Assembly: GCF_006716785.1 (NCBI RefSeq)
Contig: NZ_VFPQ01000001.1
Span: forward strand, 3,782,001-3,846,000
Source of the DNA: Thermopolyspora flexuosa
Lineage (GTDB): Bacteria; Actinomycetota; Actinomycetes; Streptosporangiales; Streptosporangiaceae
Direction: 5' to 3'
DNA length: 64,000 bases
Below, in pieces: positions 1 through 7,572 of this stretch; the stretch's first letter is position 1, and the number at the start of each line of letters is the position of its first letter. The notes under the pieces were generated by a model that saw only the letters and a list, made by a program, of their open reading frames with translations, was not told the DNA's origin and searched no databases. Position numbers and translations under genes: made by a program.

Positions 1-22
1 CCGCGCCGGGTAGGTAGGGGGC

Positions 23-1246
23 GTGGCTGAGCAGCGGATCCCCCGTGCCCTCACGGTCCTGCTGGGCACGGCGTCGGCGATCGTGGTCCTCGCGGGCATC
101 CGGGAGGTCTCGTCGATCGTGGGGCCGGTCGTGCTCGCGCTGGTCCTGGTGATCGCGGTGTCGCCGGTGCGCGAGTGGCTCACCGACCGGCGCGCGCCCG
201 GCTGGACGATCATCGCGGCGCCGCTCGCCCTGCTCATCGTGTTCCTGCTGGGCATGGTGGCCGTGCTCACCCTGTCGATCGCGCAGCTCGCCGTACTCAT
301 CCCCACGTACTCCGACCAGCTCAACCAGCTCGTGGCCGACGCACAGCGGTGGGCGGCCCGGCTCGGGTACGGCAGCGCCGAGATCAGCCGGGCACTGGAA
401 TCGTTCGACCCCGGACAGCTGCTGGAGCTCGCCCAGCAGTTGCTGTCCGGCCTGATCGGCGTGCTGTCCAGCCTGTTCCTCATCGCCGTGCTGCTGCTCG
501 CCATGAGCCTGGACGCGCCGAAGTTCGCGCGCGCCCTCGGCCACCTCGGGGAGAACCGGGCGGGGCCGATCGCGGCGCTGGTGAAGTTCGCGCAGCAGGT
601 GCGCCGGTACCTGATCGTGTCGACGTTCTTCGGCCTCATCTGCGCGGTCCTCGACGTGGCCGCGCTCTACATCCTCGGGGTGCCGCTGCCGCTGCTGTGG
701 GGCATCCTCGCCCTGATCACGAACTACATCCCGAACATCGGCTTCATCATCGGGCTGGCGCCGCCGGCACTGCTGGGCCTGCTGGAGGGCGGCCTGCGGA
801 CGATGATCCTCGTCATCGTCGCGTACGTGGCGATCAACGTGGTGATTCAGTCCTTCATCCAGCCCAAGTTCCTCGGCGACGCGGTCGGGCTGTCCACCAC
901 GGTCACGTTCCTGTCCCTCATCCTGTGGACCTTCGTCCTCGGGCCGCTGGGCGCGCTGCTCGCGATCCCGCTCAGCCTCCTCACCCGCGCGCTGCTCGTG
1001 GACAGCGATCCCGGCGCGGAGTGGGCCGCCGTGCTCCTGTCCGGCGAGCCACCGCCGGAGGACCGGTCGACGGCGGGGTCGCGCCCGACGCCGGGGAAAG
1101 GACCGCAGGACGAGCGGCCCGAGGCGGAGCGGCCGGCCTCCCGTCCTCCCACGCGGGCCGCCGCCCCGCCGTCGCCTTCCGGGCCGCCGCCTTCGCCGCC
1201 CGGCCCGGACCGTCCCCCGCCGCCGGGGGCGGCCGCGGCACGCTGA
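23..1246 (+). CDS. AI-2E family transporter (PF01594-type permease)
   Basis: A 407-residue polytopic membrane protein. It starts at GTG, preceded by a purine-rich stretch (taggtaggggg). Hydrophobic segments lie near residues 10-30, 32-50, 60-85, 145-165 and 200-330. The conserved family block falls around residues 230-290, with LITNYIPNIG followed by a long hydrophobic hairpin and FIQPKFLG. Members export small molecules or exchange ions; the autoinducer-2 role is known for only a few, so the substrate is unknown. The last 65 residues are a Pro/Arg-rich, probably disordered cytoplasmic tail that is longer than usual. It converges on the next gene. Family assignment is firm, function is not. 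Confidence 0.85.
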   Translation: MAEQRIPRALTVLLGTASAIVVLAGIREVSSIVGPVVLALVLVIAVSPVREWLTDRRAPGWTIIAAPLALLIVFLLGMVAVLTLSIAQLAVLIPTYSDQLNQLVADAQRWAARLGYGSAEISRALESFDPGQLLELAQQLLSGLIGVLSSLFLIAVLLLAMSLDAPKFARALGHLGENRAGPIAALVKFAQQVRRYLIVSTFFGLICAVLDVAALYILGVPLPLLWGILALITNYIPNIGFIIGLAPPALLGLLEGGLRTMILVIVAYVAINVVIQSFIQPKFLGDAVGLSTTVTFLSLILWTFVLGPLGALLAIPLSLLTRALLVDSDPGAEWAAVLLSGEPPPEDRSTAGSRPTPGKGPQDERPEAERPASRPPTRAAAPPSPSGPPPSPPGPDRPPPPGAAAAR

Positions 1247-1339
1247 GGCACGGCCGGACGCGTCACGTGCCGGGCCGGGCCGTACCGGGTCTCGCCGTAC
1301 CCGCGCAGATCACCGGCGTGCCCGTCCGGCACGGTCGGG

Positions 1340-2578
1340 TCAGGTGGCCGCCGCCGCGACCGAGGGCTCCTTCCCCGGTCGCCGGGGATCCTCCGGGGCC
1401 TTCCGCCGGTCCCAGGGCATCGCCGCCACGAGGATCGGCAGCAGGATGACCGAGCTCTTCGCCCACGGCGAGTGCAGGGCCGCCCACAGCTCGGGGGACT
1501 GCGTCAGGTACATGTAGCCGAGCCCGGCCCACAGCGAGCACCCGAGGATCGCCGGCCAGGCGAACCGGGTCGGGCGGGCGACGAGGAACGGCATGAACCA
1601 CATGAGGTACTGCGCGCCGAGCCGGGGCGTCACCACCATGAACGCCAGCAGCATCGCGGTGGCGAGGTCGATCGGGTCGGCCTTGCGCCACAGGATCAGC
1701 ACGACGAGCAGCGTGCCGTAGATCATGTACTGGCCGATGCGGGCGAGGTCGGCGTCGAGGGTCCAGTTTCCGTCGACGGCGATCGCGGTCCAGCCCCACT
1801 CGCCGATGATCGGCCGGACGGAGCCGATGATCCTGACGACCTCGGGCAGCTGCGAGATCTCCGTGCCCGCGCCGATCGGCAGCGTGACGAAGAAGAAGAT
1901 CGGCGGCACCCCGGTGCTGAAGAACGCGTACGCGCGGGCGCGCAGGTCGGGCAGGAAGAGCAGCATGCCCGGGACGAGCCAGATCGGCCAGCTCTTGGCG
2001 CACAGCGCCAGGCCCATCAGCAGGCCGGCGAGGATCGCGTTGCGCACCGGCCGTTCGGTCCGCGCGTTCCGGGCCACGATGAACGCCGCCACCGCGAACA
2101 CCAGCGAGACCGGCTCGACCTGGCCGTGCACCGAGGCGACGAGGATCGCCAGCGGGTTGCACGCGTACTGGAAGGCGCGCAGCGAGGCCTTCTCGCCACC
2201 GGCGAGCCTGCCGACGAGCGGGATGAGGATGATGTCACAGACCACGGTGACAAGCCGCCCGGCCACTTCCCACGGGATGCCGATCCACAGCAGCAGGGCG
2301 TAGGCGTACGGAATCATGGGCAGGAAGTGCCAGCCGTGGTTGCCCTCGAGCACCGGGTCACGCCGTTCCAGCACCGCCTGCCCGGCCGGGTAAAAGCTTC
2401 TCTCGTAGTCGACCGGCTGCCAGCTGTCAGCCGCCGACATGGCCATGATCGCCACTCGGAAAGCGATCCCGACCGCGAGGATCACGGGAAGTGACGGCCG
2501 CCACCCCTTCCACTGGGCGACGATCGCGAGCACGACACCGGTGACAAGGATGATCCCTGTGGGAATTGCGTAGTCCAT
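1340..2578 (-). CDS. GT87/DUF2029-like polytopic membrane glycosyltransferase
   Basis: A 412-residue protein with about ten predicted membrane helices and short polar loops. It begins with a hydrophobic signal-anchor (IPTGIILVTGVVLAIVAQW) and has an early extracytoplasmic loop rich in acidic and aromatic residues (PVDYERSFYPAG). This is the layout of GT-C enzymes that use polyprenyl-phosphate sugars, such as actinobacterial mannosyltransferases. The ATG follows an AGGA element. It diverges from the PRC-barrel gene across about 300 bp. Donor and acceptor cannot be read from the sequence. Another GT-C subfamily is possible. Confidence 0.65.
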   Translation of the reverse strand: MDYAIPTGIILVTGVVLAIVAQWKGWRPSLPVILAVGIAFRVAIMAMSAADSWQPVDYERSFYPAGQAVLERRDPVLEGNHGWHFLPMIPYAYALLLWIGIPWEVAGRLVTVVCDIILIPLVGRLAGGEKASLRAFQYACNPLAILVASVHGQVEPVSLVFAVAAFIVARNARTERPVRNAILAGLLMGLALCAKSWPIWLVPGMLLFLPDLRARAYAFFSTGVPPIFFFVTLPIGAGTEISQLPEVVRIIGSVRPIIGEWGWTAIAVDGNWTLDADLARIGQYMIYGTLLVVLILWRKADPIDLATAMLLAFMVVTPRLGAQYLMWFMPFLVARPTRFAWPAILGCSLWAGLGYMYLTQSPELWAALHSPWAKSSVILLPILVAAMPWDRRKAPEDPRRPGKEPSVAAAAT

Positions 2579-2781
2579 GGCGGTCCTAGCCTGCCGGATC
2601 TCGCCGCCCTACGCCCACTCGGCAACCCGATCACGACCGCATCGTGCACGGATCGTGTCCTGTCCGCCGTACCCCTTTGTGGTCCCCTCCGTACGGCCGG
2701 GCGGGCGGCGTCGGCGAAGGTACGACCTGCGGTGGGATGACACGCGCGTAACTTCTCGCCGGTGGTGGCTGATTTCCAAGC

Positions 2782-2806
2782 GTTTGGCTGATATGACAAA
2801 GGGTGA
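2782..2806 (+). promoter_or_regulatory. SigB-type stress promoter upstream of the PRC-barrel/DUF2382 gene
   Basis: GTTT at 2782-2785 and GGGTGA at 2801-2806 are separated by 15 bp. This fits the actinobacterial general-stress sigma consensus (GTTT, 14-16 bp, GGGTA-like). It lies about 78 bp before the start of a PRC-barrel/DUF2382 gene, a class often under stress control. The match is by eye only. Confidence 0.4.
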
Positions 2807-2883
2807 GCGTGCGATCACGCACTGCTGATACCGGTCGGCCCGCTTGCGGGCCTGCGCGGCGGACTCTACGGGGGGCAGTGGTC

Positions 2884-3903
2884 ATGGCCACGGAGACTCA
2901 GGTCAAACAACTCATCGGGTGCAAGATCATCGGTGTCAACGGGGAAGAGATCGGCAAGGTCGGGCAGGTCTATCTCAACGACGCGTCGCGACAACCCGAG
3001 TGGGTGACCGTCCGCACCGGACTGTTCGGCATGCGGGAGAGCTTCGTTCCGCTGCGCCACGCCCGGCACGTCGGCGAGGAGCTGCACGTGCCGTACGACA
3101 AGAACCTGGTGAAGGAGGCCCCGCACCTCGACGTCGGCCAGCATCTGTCGGTCGAGGAGGAGACCCAGCTCTACCGGCACTACGGCCTCGCGCAGCCCCA
3201 CGTGCCGAGCGCCCCGCAGGCCGCGCGGCACCGGGCCGACGTGCTGGACCCGGTGCACGGCGACGGCACGACCGGGTCGGCCGGTACGGCGGAGGCACAC
3301 TCCTCGGTCACCGGGTTAGGGCGGACGCGCACCTCCTCGCACGCCGTGCCCGACCTCAGCGTCTACGACCCGATCCCCGGCTACGACACGACGACCGCGC
3401 ACGAGTCCACGCCGGGATACGACACGGCGCTCGGGTACGACCCCGCGCTCGGCTATGACCCGGCCCGGCTCGAGGCCCGCACGGCCGGCGAGGGCCAGGG
3501 TGAGCTGACGATCACGCGCTTCGAGGAGCGGCTGCGCATCACCAAGGAGACCCGCGAGGCCGGGCGGGTGCGCGTGCGCCGCTTCGTGGAGACCGAGGAG
3601 GCGGAGGGCACGATCCAGCTCGTCCGCGAGGAGATCATCGTCGAGCGGGAGCAGATCACCGACCCGACGGTCGACGAGATCCGGGAGATCGGCGAGGACG
3701 AGCAGGAGATCATCCTGCGTGAGGAGCGGCCCGTGGTCACCACGGAGGCCTATCCGGTGGAGCGCATCCGCATCCGGGTCAAGCAGGTTCCGGTCGAGGA
3801 GACCGTGCGCGGCGAGGTCCGGAAGGAACGCGTCGAGATCGACGAGGACGACGTGCACTACACCGGCTCCACCCGCCCCGAGCGGGAACTTCCGATGATC
3901 TGA
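2884..3903 (+). CDS. PRC-barrel and DUF2382 domain protein
   Basis: A 339-residue soluble protein. I take the ATG at 2884 because the PRC-barrel fold begins directly there (LIGCKIIGVNGEEIGKVGQV). Residues 1-85 are the PRC-barrel. Residues about 160-200 are a linker with GYD-type repeats (GYDTT, GYDTALGYDPALGYDPA). Residues about 205-335 are a highly charged DUF2382 domain (ITRFEERLRITKETREAGRV and a later VRVKQVPVEE-like segment). Such proteins are abundant in stress-tolerant bacteria and are thought to act in stress adaptation; no catalytic activity is known. The SigB-like promoter upstream agrees with that. A 7-bp-stem hairpin follows the stop codon. Confidence 0.85.
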   Translation: MATETQVKQLIGCKIIGVNGEEIGKVGQVYLNDASRQPEWVTVRTGLFGMRESFVPLRHARHVGEELHVPYDKNLVKEAPHLDVGQHLSVEEETQLYRHYGLAQPHVPSAPQAARHRADVLDPVHGDGTTGSAGTAEAHSSVTGLGRTRTSSHAVPDLSVYDPIPGYDTTTAHESTPGYDTALGYDPALGYDPARLEARTAGEGQGELTITRFEERLRITKETREAGRVRVRRFVETEEAEGTIQLVREEIIVEREQITDPTVDEIREIGEDEQEIILREERPVVTTEAYPVERIRIRVKQVPVEETVRGEVRKERVEIDEDDVHYTGSTRPERELPMI

Positions 3904-3936
3904 TCCACCGGTTCTCGCGCTTCGCGCCCGCGCGGT

Positions 3937-3958
3937 CCTCCGGTGTCGCCGCCGGAGG
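3937..3958 (+). terminator. hairpin after the DUF2382 gene
   Basis: CCTCCGG at 3937-3943 pairs with CCGGAGG at 3952-3958 around an 8-nt loop, 34 bp after the stop codon. There is no U-run, which is usual for actinobacterial terminators. Confidence 0.4.
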
Positions 3959-4206
3959 GCGTGCGGGCCGCTTGCGTTTCCACCGGCATTGCCGGTGACC
4001 CCGGGGCGTGGGTGGGCCGTGGCCGGGGCGGCGCGGGCGTCCACCGAGATGGCCGGGCATCGGTGGTACCGCGGGAACACGCCTGCGGTCGGCGTTGAAT
4101 TGTGTGGCCGATCGGCGCCGTCCCGCGTTACCTTCCTGAATGCGCGAACGGCGAAAAGCTCGTCGCGCGCGATCCGGAGGGTCCGGCGATCTCTCTGGAA
4201 AATCAC

Positions 4207-4235
4207 TTGGCGGCCCGGTGAGGGCGCTCTATCGT
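4207..4235 (+). promoter_or_regulatory. sigma-70-like promoter of a very small transcription unit
   Basis: TTGGCG at 4207-4212 and TATCGT at 4230-4235 are 17 bp apart, each matching four of six consensus bases. A short ORF with its own ribosome-binding site begins 48 bp downstream and ends just before a strong hairpin, so the three signals are consistent with each other. Confidence 0.35.
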
Positions 4236-4282
4236 AAGGAATACAGGAACCGAACGGCGAGACCGGCACGAGGAGCACGACG

Positions 4283-4387
4283 ATGATTCCGCACGAATTC
4301 GCCTGGCACGCGTCCGAGCGGCGTGCGCCCGGTCTGCGGCGCGTCGCCCTTGGTGCCGGGCTCGCGCCACCGGCGGTATCCGTGTAG
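4283..4387 (+). CDS. possible 34-residue peptide in its own transcription unit
   Basis: ATG at 4283 follows GAGGAG with about 7 bp spacing. The reading frame encodes 34 residues (MIPHEFAWHASERRAPG followed by a Leu/Ala/Gly-rich half) and stops at 4387. A promoter-like pair lies upstream and a 12-bp-stem hairpin begins 18 bp after the stop. The peptide has an aromatic/acidic N-terminal part, a basic middle and a mildly hydrophobic C-terminal part. I do not recognise it. It could also be the coding-looking part of a small RNA. It sits about 360 bp upstream of the tRNA array. Confidence 0.3.
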   Translation: MIPHEFAWHASERRAPGLRRVALGAGLAPPAVSV

Positions 4388-4404
4388 TCAGCCGATGCAC
4401 GGAG

Positions 4405-4434
4405 GCCGCCCCGGGTAGGCACCCGATGGGCGGC
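4405..4434 (+). terminator. strong hairpin after the small ORF
   Basis: GCCGCCC at 4405-4411 pairs with GGGCGGC at 4428-4434, and inside it CGGGT at 4412-4416 pairs with ACCCG at 4421-4425. Only a 2-nt bulge and a 4-nt loop remain unpaired. This is a good intrinsic-terminator structure for a GC-rich genome. Confidence 0.5.
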
Positions 4435-4750
4435 TTCGTCATATCGGAGCGGAATTCACCGACACTCCCAATCGTTTTCGACCGTCGAATGGACGCCTGC
4501 CCACGGCTGGTGGCGGGCGAGCCGGATTCAGTACCCGGACGAAATTCCGTCCTGCCCGTCGACATGGTCGGGGCGTGGTTTTTCGACAACTTCACAGTGG
4601 ACGACACGGCGTTTCCGAACGCTGCCATTCCCGAATCCGCCGACGCGGTGGGGCCGTCCGCCCGTGAGCGCGGACGGCGGCAGAGCCCGTGGGCCGCCCC
4701 CCTTCCGTCCTTACCGAGCCCTTTCCGGCGGCCGCGACGGGCACCTTCTC

Positions 4751-4821
4751 GGGCTGATGGTGAAACGGGATCACACCTGCCTTGCAAGCAGGAGTTCAGG
4801 GTTCGATTCCCTGTCGGTCCA
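4751..4821 (+). tRNA. tRNA-Ala(TGC)
   Basis: A complete cloverleaf can be drawn. The acceptor GGGCTGA pairs with TCGGTCC, including a G3-U70 wobble, the alanine identity element. U8 and G9 are present. The D stem is GTGA/TCAC with a 7-nt loop. The anticodon stem is CCTGC/GCAGG with loop CTTGCAA, giving anticodon TGC. The T arm is CAGGG-TTCGATT-CCCTG, with discriminator A. CCA is not encoded. The D arm lacks the AGCTCAG motif of ordinary bacterial tRNA-Ala, so this looks like an accessory isoacceptor. It is the first gene of the array. Confidence 0.85.
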
Positions 4822-4857
4822 CGAGGGCGTCCGGTGTGCGGCGGTGCCGTACGACGA

Positions 4858-4932
4858 CCGAGTGTGGGGCAGCCAGGCCGGCCCGTCTGCCTTGGGAGCA
4901 GAAGGACGCAGGTTCGAATCCTGCCACTCGGA
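4858..4932 (+). tRNA. tRNA-Pro(TGG)
   Basis: The acceptor CCGAGTG pairs perfectly with CACTCGG. Positions 8-9 are TG. The D stem is GGGC/GCCC. The anticodon stem TCTGC/GCAGA encloses CTTGGGA, giving anticodon TGG. The T arm is GCAGG-TTCGAAT-CCTGC, with discriminator A. CCA is not encoded. It begins 36 bp after the tRNA-Ala. Confidence 0.88.
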
Positions 4933-4946
4933 CTCCGGACGCCCAC

Positions 4947-5018
4947 GCCGCAGAAGCCGAAGGGGTGAGGCGACCGGCTTCCAACCGGTAGGACGGGGTT
5001 CGACTCCCCGCTGCGGCT
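4947..5018 (+). tRNA. tRNA-Gly(TCC) with A at position 8
   Basis: The acceptor GCCGCAG pairs perfectly with CTGCGGC. The anticodon stem ACCGG/CCGGT encloses CTTCCAA, giving anticodon TCC. The T arm is CGGGG-TTCGACT-CCCCG, with discriminator T. The D stem is only GCC/GGC. Positions 8-9 are AA instead of the nearly universal U8. CCA is not encoded. It lies 14 bp after the tRNA-Pro. Confidence 0.82.
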
Positions 5019-5192
5019 CGGCCCTGAAGGAATAGGGCACCGGGAACGGCCGACCGGACCGTACGACGCCGGGCGTGGTCGGCGGACGGCGTCGGCGGTA
5101 CGGCGGAACGCCCGGTATCGGCCGGTACTCGGCGGCGGGAGTGGCGACCCCCGCCCGGTTGACGGCCACTCGCGTCCGTACGGCCACGCCAC

Positions 5193-5329
5193 CGGAACGG
5201 ACGCGCGACCCGTGCCGCAAGGCGCGGGCTCGCCCCTCGGCAATGGACGTGCGGCCGGGCCTCCGAAGCCCGGTCACCCGGTTCGATTCCGGGCGGGGGG
5301 ACCACGCGGCCCACAAGGCCGCGCACCGC
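5193..5329 (+). repeat. 137-bp perfect direct repeat, copy 1
   Basis: The stretch is base-for-base identical to 5465-5601, an offset of 272 bp. It carries a whole tRNA-Arg-like gene with its leader and trailer. The copies diverge abruptly at both ends, which indicates a recent tandem duplication inside the array. Confidence 0.9.
5233..5304 (+). tRNA. tRNA-Arg(CCG)-like gene with a reduced D arm, copy 1
   Basis: The acceptor CCCCTCG pairs with CGGGGGG (six Watson-Crick pairs and one wobble), followed by A and an encoded CCA. The anticodon stem CGGGC/GCCCG encloses CTCCGAA, giving anticodon CCG. The T arm is CCCGG-TTCGATT-CCGGG. Only about 16 nt lie between the acceptor and anticodon stems, where at most GCA/TGC can pair, so a normal D arm is absent. 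Without CCA the molecule is 69 nt. It may be an unusual functional tRNA or a decaying one. The identical second copy argues for recent maintenance or recent duplication. Confidence 0.6.
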
Positions 5330-5464
5330 GTGAGCCATTCGGCTCGCATGACCGCACACGGCAAGCGCGTTCACCGTGTACGCCCACGCGGGTCGGCACG
5401 GTCGCGCCTGGCCGGGCCGGATTGTCCATCCGGTCACCGGCGCCACGCCGTACCGGCCACACCG

Positions 5465-5601
5465 CGGAACGGACGCGCGACCCGTGCCGCAAGGCGCGGG
5501 CTCGCCCCTCGGCAATGGACGTGCGGCCGGGCCTCCGAAGCCCGGTCACCCGGTTCGATTCCGGGCGGGGGGACCACGCGGCCCACAAGGCCGCGCACCG
5601 C
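5465..5601 (+). repeat. 137-bp perfect direct repeat, copy 2
   Basis: Identical to 5193-5329. The spacer between the copies (5330-5464) holds one tRNA-like anticodon hairpin (CCGGA/TCCGG with loop TTGTCCA, 5417-5433) but no T arm. Confidence 0.9.
5505..5576 (+). tRNA. tRNA-Arg(CCG)-like gene with a reduced D arm, copy 2
   Basis: Sequence identical to the copy at 5233-5304 and subject to the same reservations: sound acceptor, anticodon and T stems, encoded CCA, and almost no D arm. Confidence 0.6.
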
Positions 5602-5749
5602 ATGGCCGGGTGACCGCAGGTGCTCACGACGACCGGCGCGCCGTCACCGACGGGGCCACGCCACATGGGGCGCGGACAGCCGCAAGGCACCCTGTGATGG
5701 CGTCCGGCCCGAGGTCGATGGTGAGTCCCGGGTCATCAGGCCATCACAT

Positions 5750-5826
5750 GCCGTCCTGGCCCAATCGGCAGAGGCGCCGCGTTCAGGGCGCGGAAGATCC
5801 GGGTTCGAATCCCGGGGGCGGCACCA
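5750..5826 (+). tRNA. tRNA with anticodon CAG (Leu) but a short class I variable loop
   Basis: The acceptor GCCGTCC pairs with GGGCGGC (one wobble). Positions 8-9 are TG. The D stem is GCC/GGC with a typical CAATCGGCAGA loop. The anticodon stem CCGCG/CGCGG encloses TTCAGGG, giving anticodon CAG. The T arm is CCGGG-TTCGAAT-CCCGG, then A73 and an encoded CCA. The variable region is only 5 nt (AAGAT), whereas bacterial tRNA-Leu is a class II tRNA with a long variable arm. The fold is excellent, so it is probably a real tRNA. Its amino acid is less certain than the anticodon suggests. Confidence 0.8.
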
Positions 5827-6119
5827 CGCGGGCAAAGGTCCGTGTGCTCGAAAGGGGATCGAGAAGGTACCGCGCGGTGGATGGGGACACCGTGGCGGGG
5901 ACCGCGTCGCGGGGTGGCGGCGTCGCCGATGTCAGGGCGAGGTCGCCACCCTGCGATCGGCCGAGCGACACCTCGCGCCGGCATCCGGACGGCGACCCGC
6001 GATCATGGCACCGCTCACCGGGGCCGTCGCATCGTAATGGCCTCCATCCGGCTGCACGGCACGCCGTGGAGCGGAAAGGCCGAACCCGGTCGTCGTCCGG
6101 GACGATCGGCCGGTTCACC

Positions 6120-6192
6120 GCCCCGTTGGTCTAACGGCAAGGACATCAGGCTTTCACCCTGAAGGCGACCGGTTCGACTCCGGCACGGGGCA
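6120..6192 (+). tRNA. tRNA-Glu(TTC)
   Basis: The acceptor GCCCCGT pairs perfectly with ACGGGGC. The D arm begins TG-GTCT and contains a GG pair in its loop. The anticodon stem TCAGG/CCTGA encloses CTTTCAC, giving anticodon TTC. The T arm has a TTCGACT loop with one mismatched closing pair. The discriminator is A, and CCA is not encoded. It is the last tRNA of the array. Between it and tRNA-Leu (5827-6119) I see nothing recognisable. Confidence 0.85.
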
Positions 6193-6303
6193 CCGAAGAC
6201 GTCAGCAGATCGCTGCGGCCGTACCGGAGTGCACGGCTCCCGATGCCGCCCGACCCCATGGGCGGGCCGAGGTCGTGGCCGCGAACGCGCGCTCGCGCGG
6301 GGT

Positions 6304-7572
6304 TCAGGCCTGGGTCGACGCCAGCTCCACCACCGTCACATCCGACGGCGCGCCCACCCGGGTCGGCGGACCCCACGCGCCCGCGCCACGCGTCACGTAT
6401 AGATAGGTGTCCCCGTACCGATCCAGCCCGGCCACCGTCGGATTCACCAGGCCCGCCAGATGGGTGACCGGCCACATCTGGCCGCCGTGGGTGTGCCCCG
6501 AAAGCTGCAGGTCGACCCCGTGCCGCACGGCCTCGTGGATCACGATCGGCTGGTGCGCCAGCAGTACCGTGGCCCGCGCCGGGTCCCGGTCGCCCAACGC
6601 GGCGGCGAAGTCGGGGCCGTCGCCGTAGCGCTCGCCGGTGACGTCGTTCACCCCCGCCAGGTCGAACGCGGCCAGCTCCACCCGCTCGTTGGCGAGCAAC
6701 CGCAGCCCCAGCTCCTGCACGTGCCGGGTCCACTCCTCCACGCCGGAGAAGTACTCGTGGTTGCCGGTCACGAAGAAGGCGCCGTGGCGGGCGCGCAGAC
6801 CGGCGAGGGGCTCGACCGCCGAGCGCAGGTCCTCCACCGTGCCGTCCACCAGGTCGCCGACCACGGCGATCAGGTGCGGCTGGGTGGCGTTCACCGTCGC
6901 CACGACCTTCTCGGCGAAGCCGCGGCCCAGCACCGCGCCCAGGTGGATGTCGCTGACCACCGCGATGCGGAACCCGTGCGCCGCGCGCGGCAGCTTGGCC
7001 AGCGGCACCGTCACGTGCTTGACGCCGGGGCCGCGCAGCACACCGTAGGTGCCGTAGCCGACCGTGCCCGCCGCCACCACGCCCGCGGCCCCGCCGACCA
7101 GCCGGGCCACGAACCTGCGCCGCGCCGGATCCTGCAGGTCGTCCTCGGCGCGGCCGTCCAGGGACTCCGCGGTGGGCGCCCCCTGCTCCGCGTCGTCCGA
7201 TGCGGCGGCCGACGGCACCGCGACCGCCGCCGGGGCCGGGACGGGCACGGCCACCTGGCGGCGGGCGTGCCTGCGACGCAGCCACCGCAGCAGCACGGGC
7301 CGGACGATCTCGCCGGCGAGAAGGGCGATCGTCAGATACGCCGCCAGCGCGAGCCACAGGTACGCGGGCCAGGCCAGGATCTGGACCAGCTCGAACGGCA
7401 GGCCGTTGCGCCCGCCGATCAGGACGATGGCGAGAAGTGCCGGTCCGGCCAGGACCAGCGCGGTGCCCAGCCGCCGCCATGCCGTACCCCGGGCGGTCGT
7501 GTTCCGCACGAGGCGCCACCACAGGTACCCGTGCAGGGCGCACGTCGTCCCGAGAAGAAGCAGGATGAACAC
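6304..7572 (-). CDS. membrane-anchored metallophosphoesterase
   Basis: A 422-residue protein. Residues 1-85 contain about three membrane helices (MFILLLLGTTCALHGYLW and two more), then a linker and possibly another helix near residue 155 (LVGGAAGVVAAGTVGYG). From about residue 195 comes a calcineurin-like domain with all metal-binding motifs: VSDIHLG, GDLVDG, GNHEYF, LLAHQP and SGHTHGGQ. This arrangement matches the YkuE/YaeI-type membrane-associated phosphoesterases, whose substrates are mostly unknown. The start is GTG at 7572; a GGAAGG lies rather far upstream. It points toward the tRNA array. Confidence 0.88.
   Translation of the reverse strand: MFILLLLGTTCALHGYLWWRLVRNTTARGTAWRRLGTALVLAGPALLAIVLIGGRNGLPFELVQILAWPAYLWLALAAYLTIALLAGEIVRPVLLRWLRRRHARRQVAVPVPAPAAVAVPSAAASDDAEQGAPTAESLDGRAEDDLQDPARRRFVARLVGGAAGVVAAGTVGYGTYGVLRGPGVKHVTVPLAKLPRAAHGFRIAVVSDIHLGAVLGRGFAEKVVATVNATQPHLIAVVGDLVDGTVEDLRSAVEPLAGLRARHGAFFVTGNHEYFSGVEEWTRHVQELGLRLLANERVELAAFDLAGVNDVTGERYGDGPDFAAALGDRDPARATVLLAHQPIVIHEAVRHGVDLQLSGHTHGGQMWPVTHLAGLVNPTVAGLDRYGDTYLYVTRGAGAWGPPTRVGAPSDVTVVELASTQA

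Noticed and set aside
5417-5433. Possible tRNA-Asp remnant (CCGGA-TTGTCCA-TCCGG, anticodon-like GTC) between the two 137-bp repeats
   Set aside because: There is no T arm and no pairing acceptor; in such GC-rich DNA a 5-bp hairpin is easily chance.
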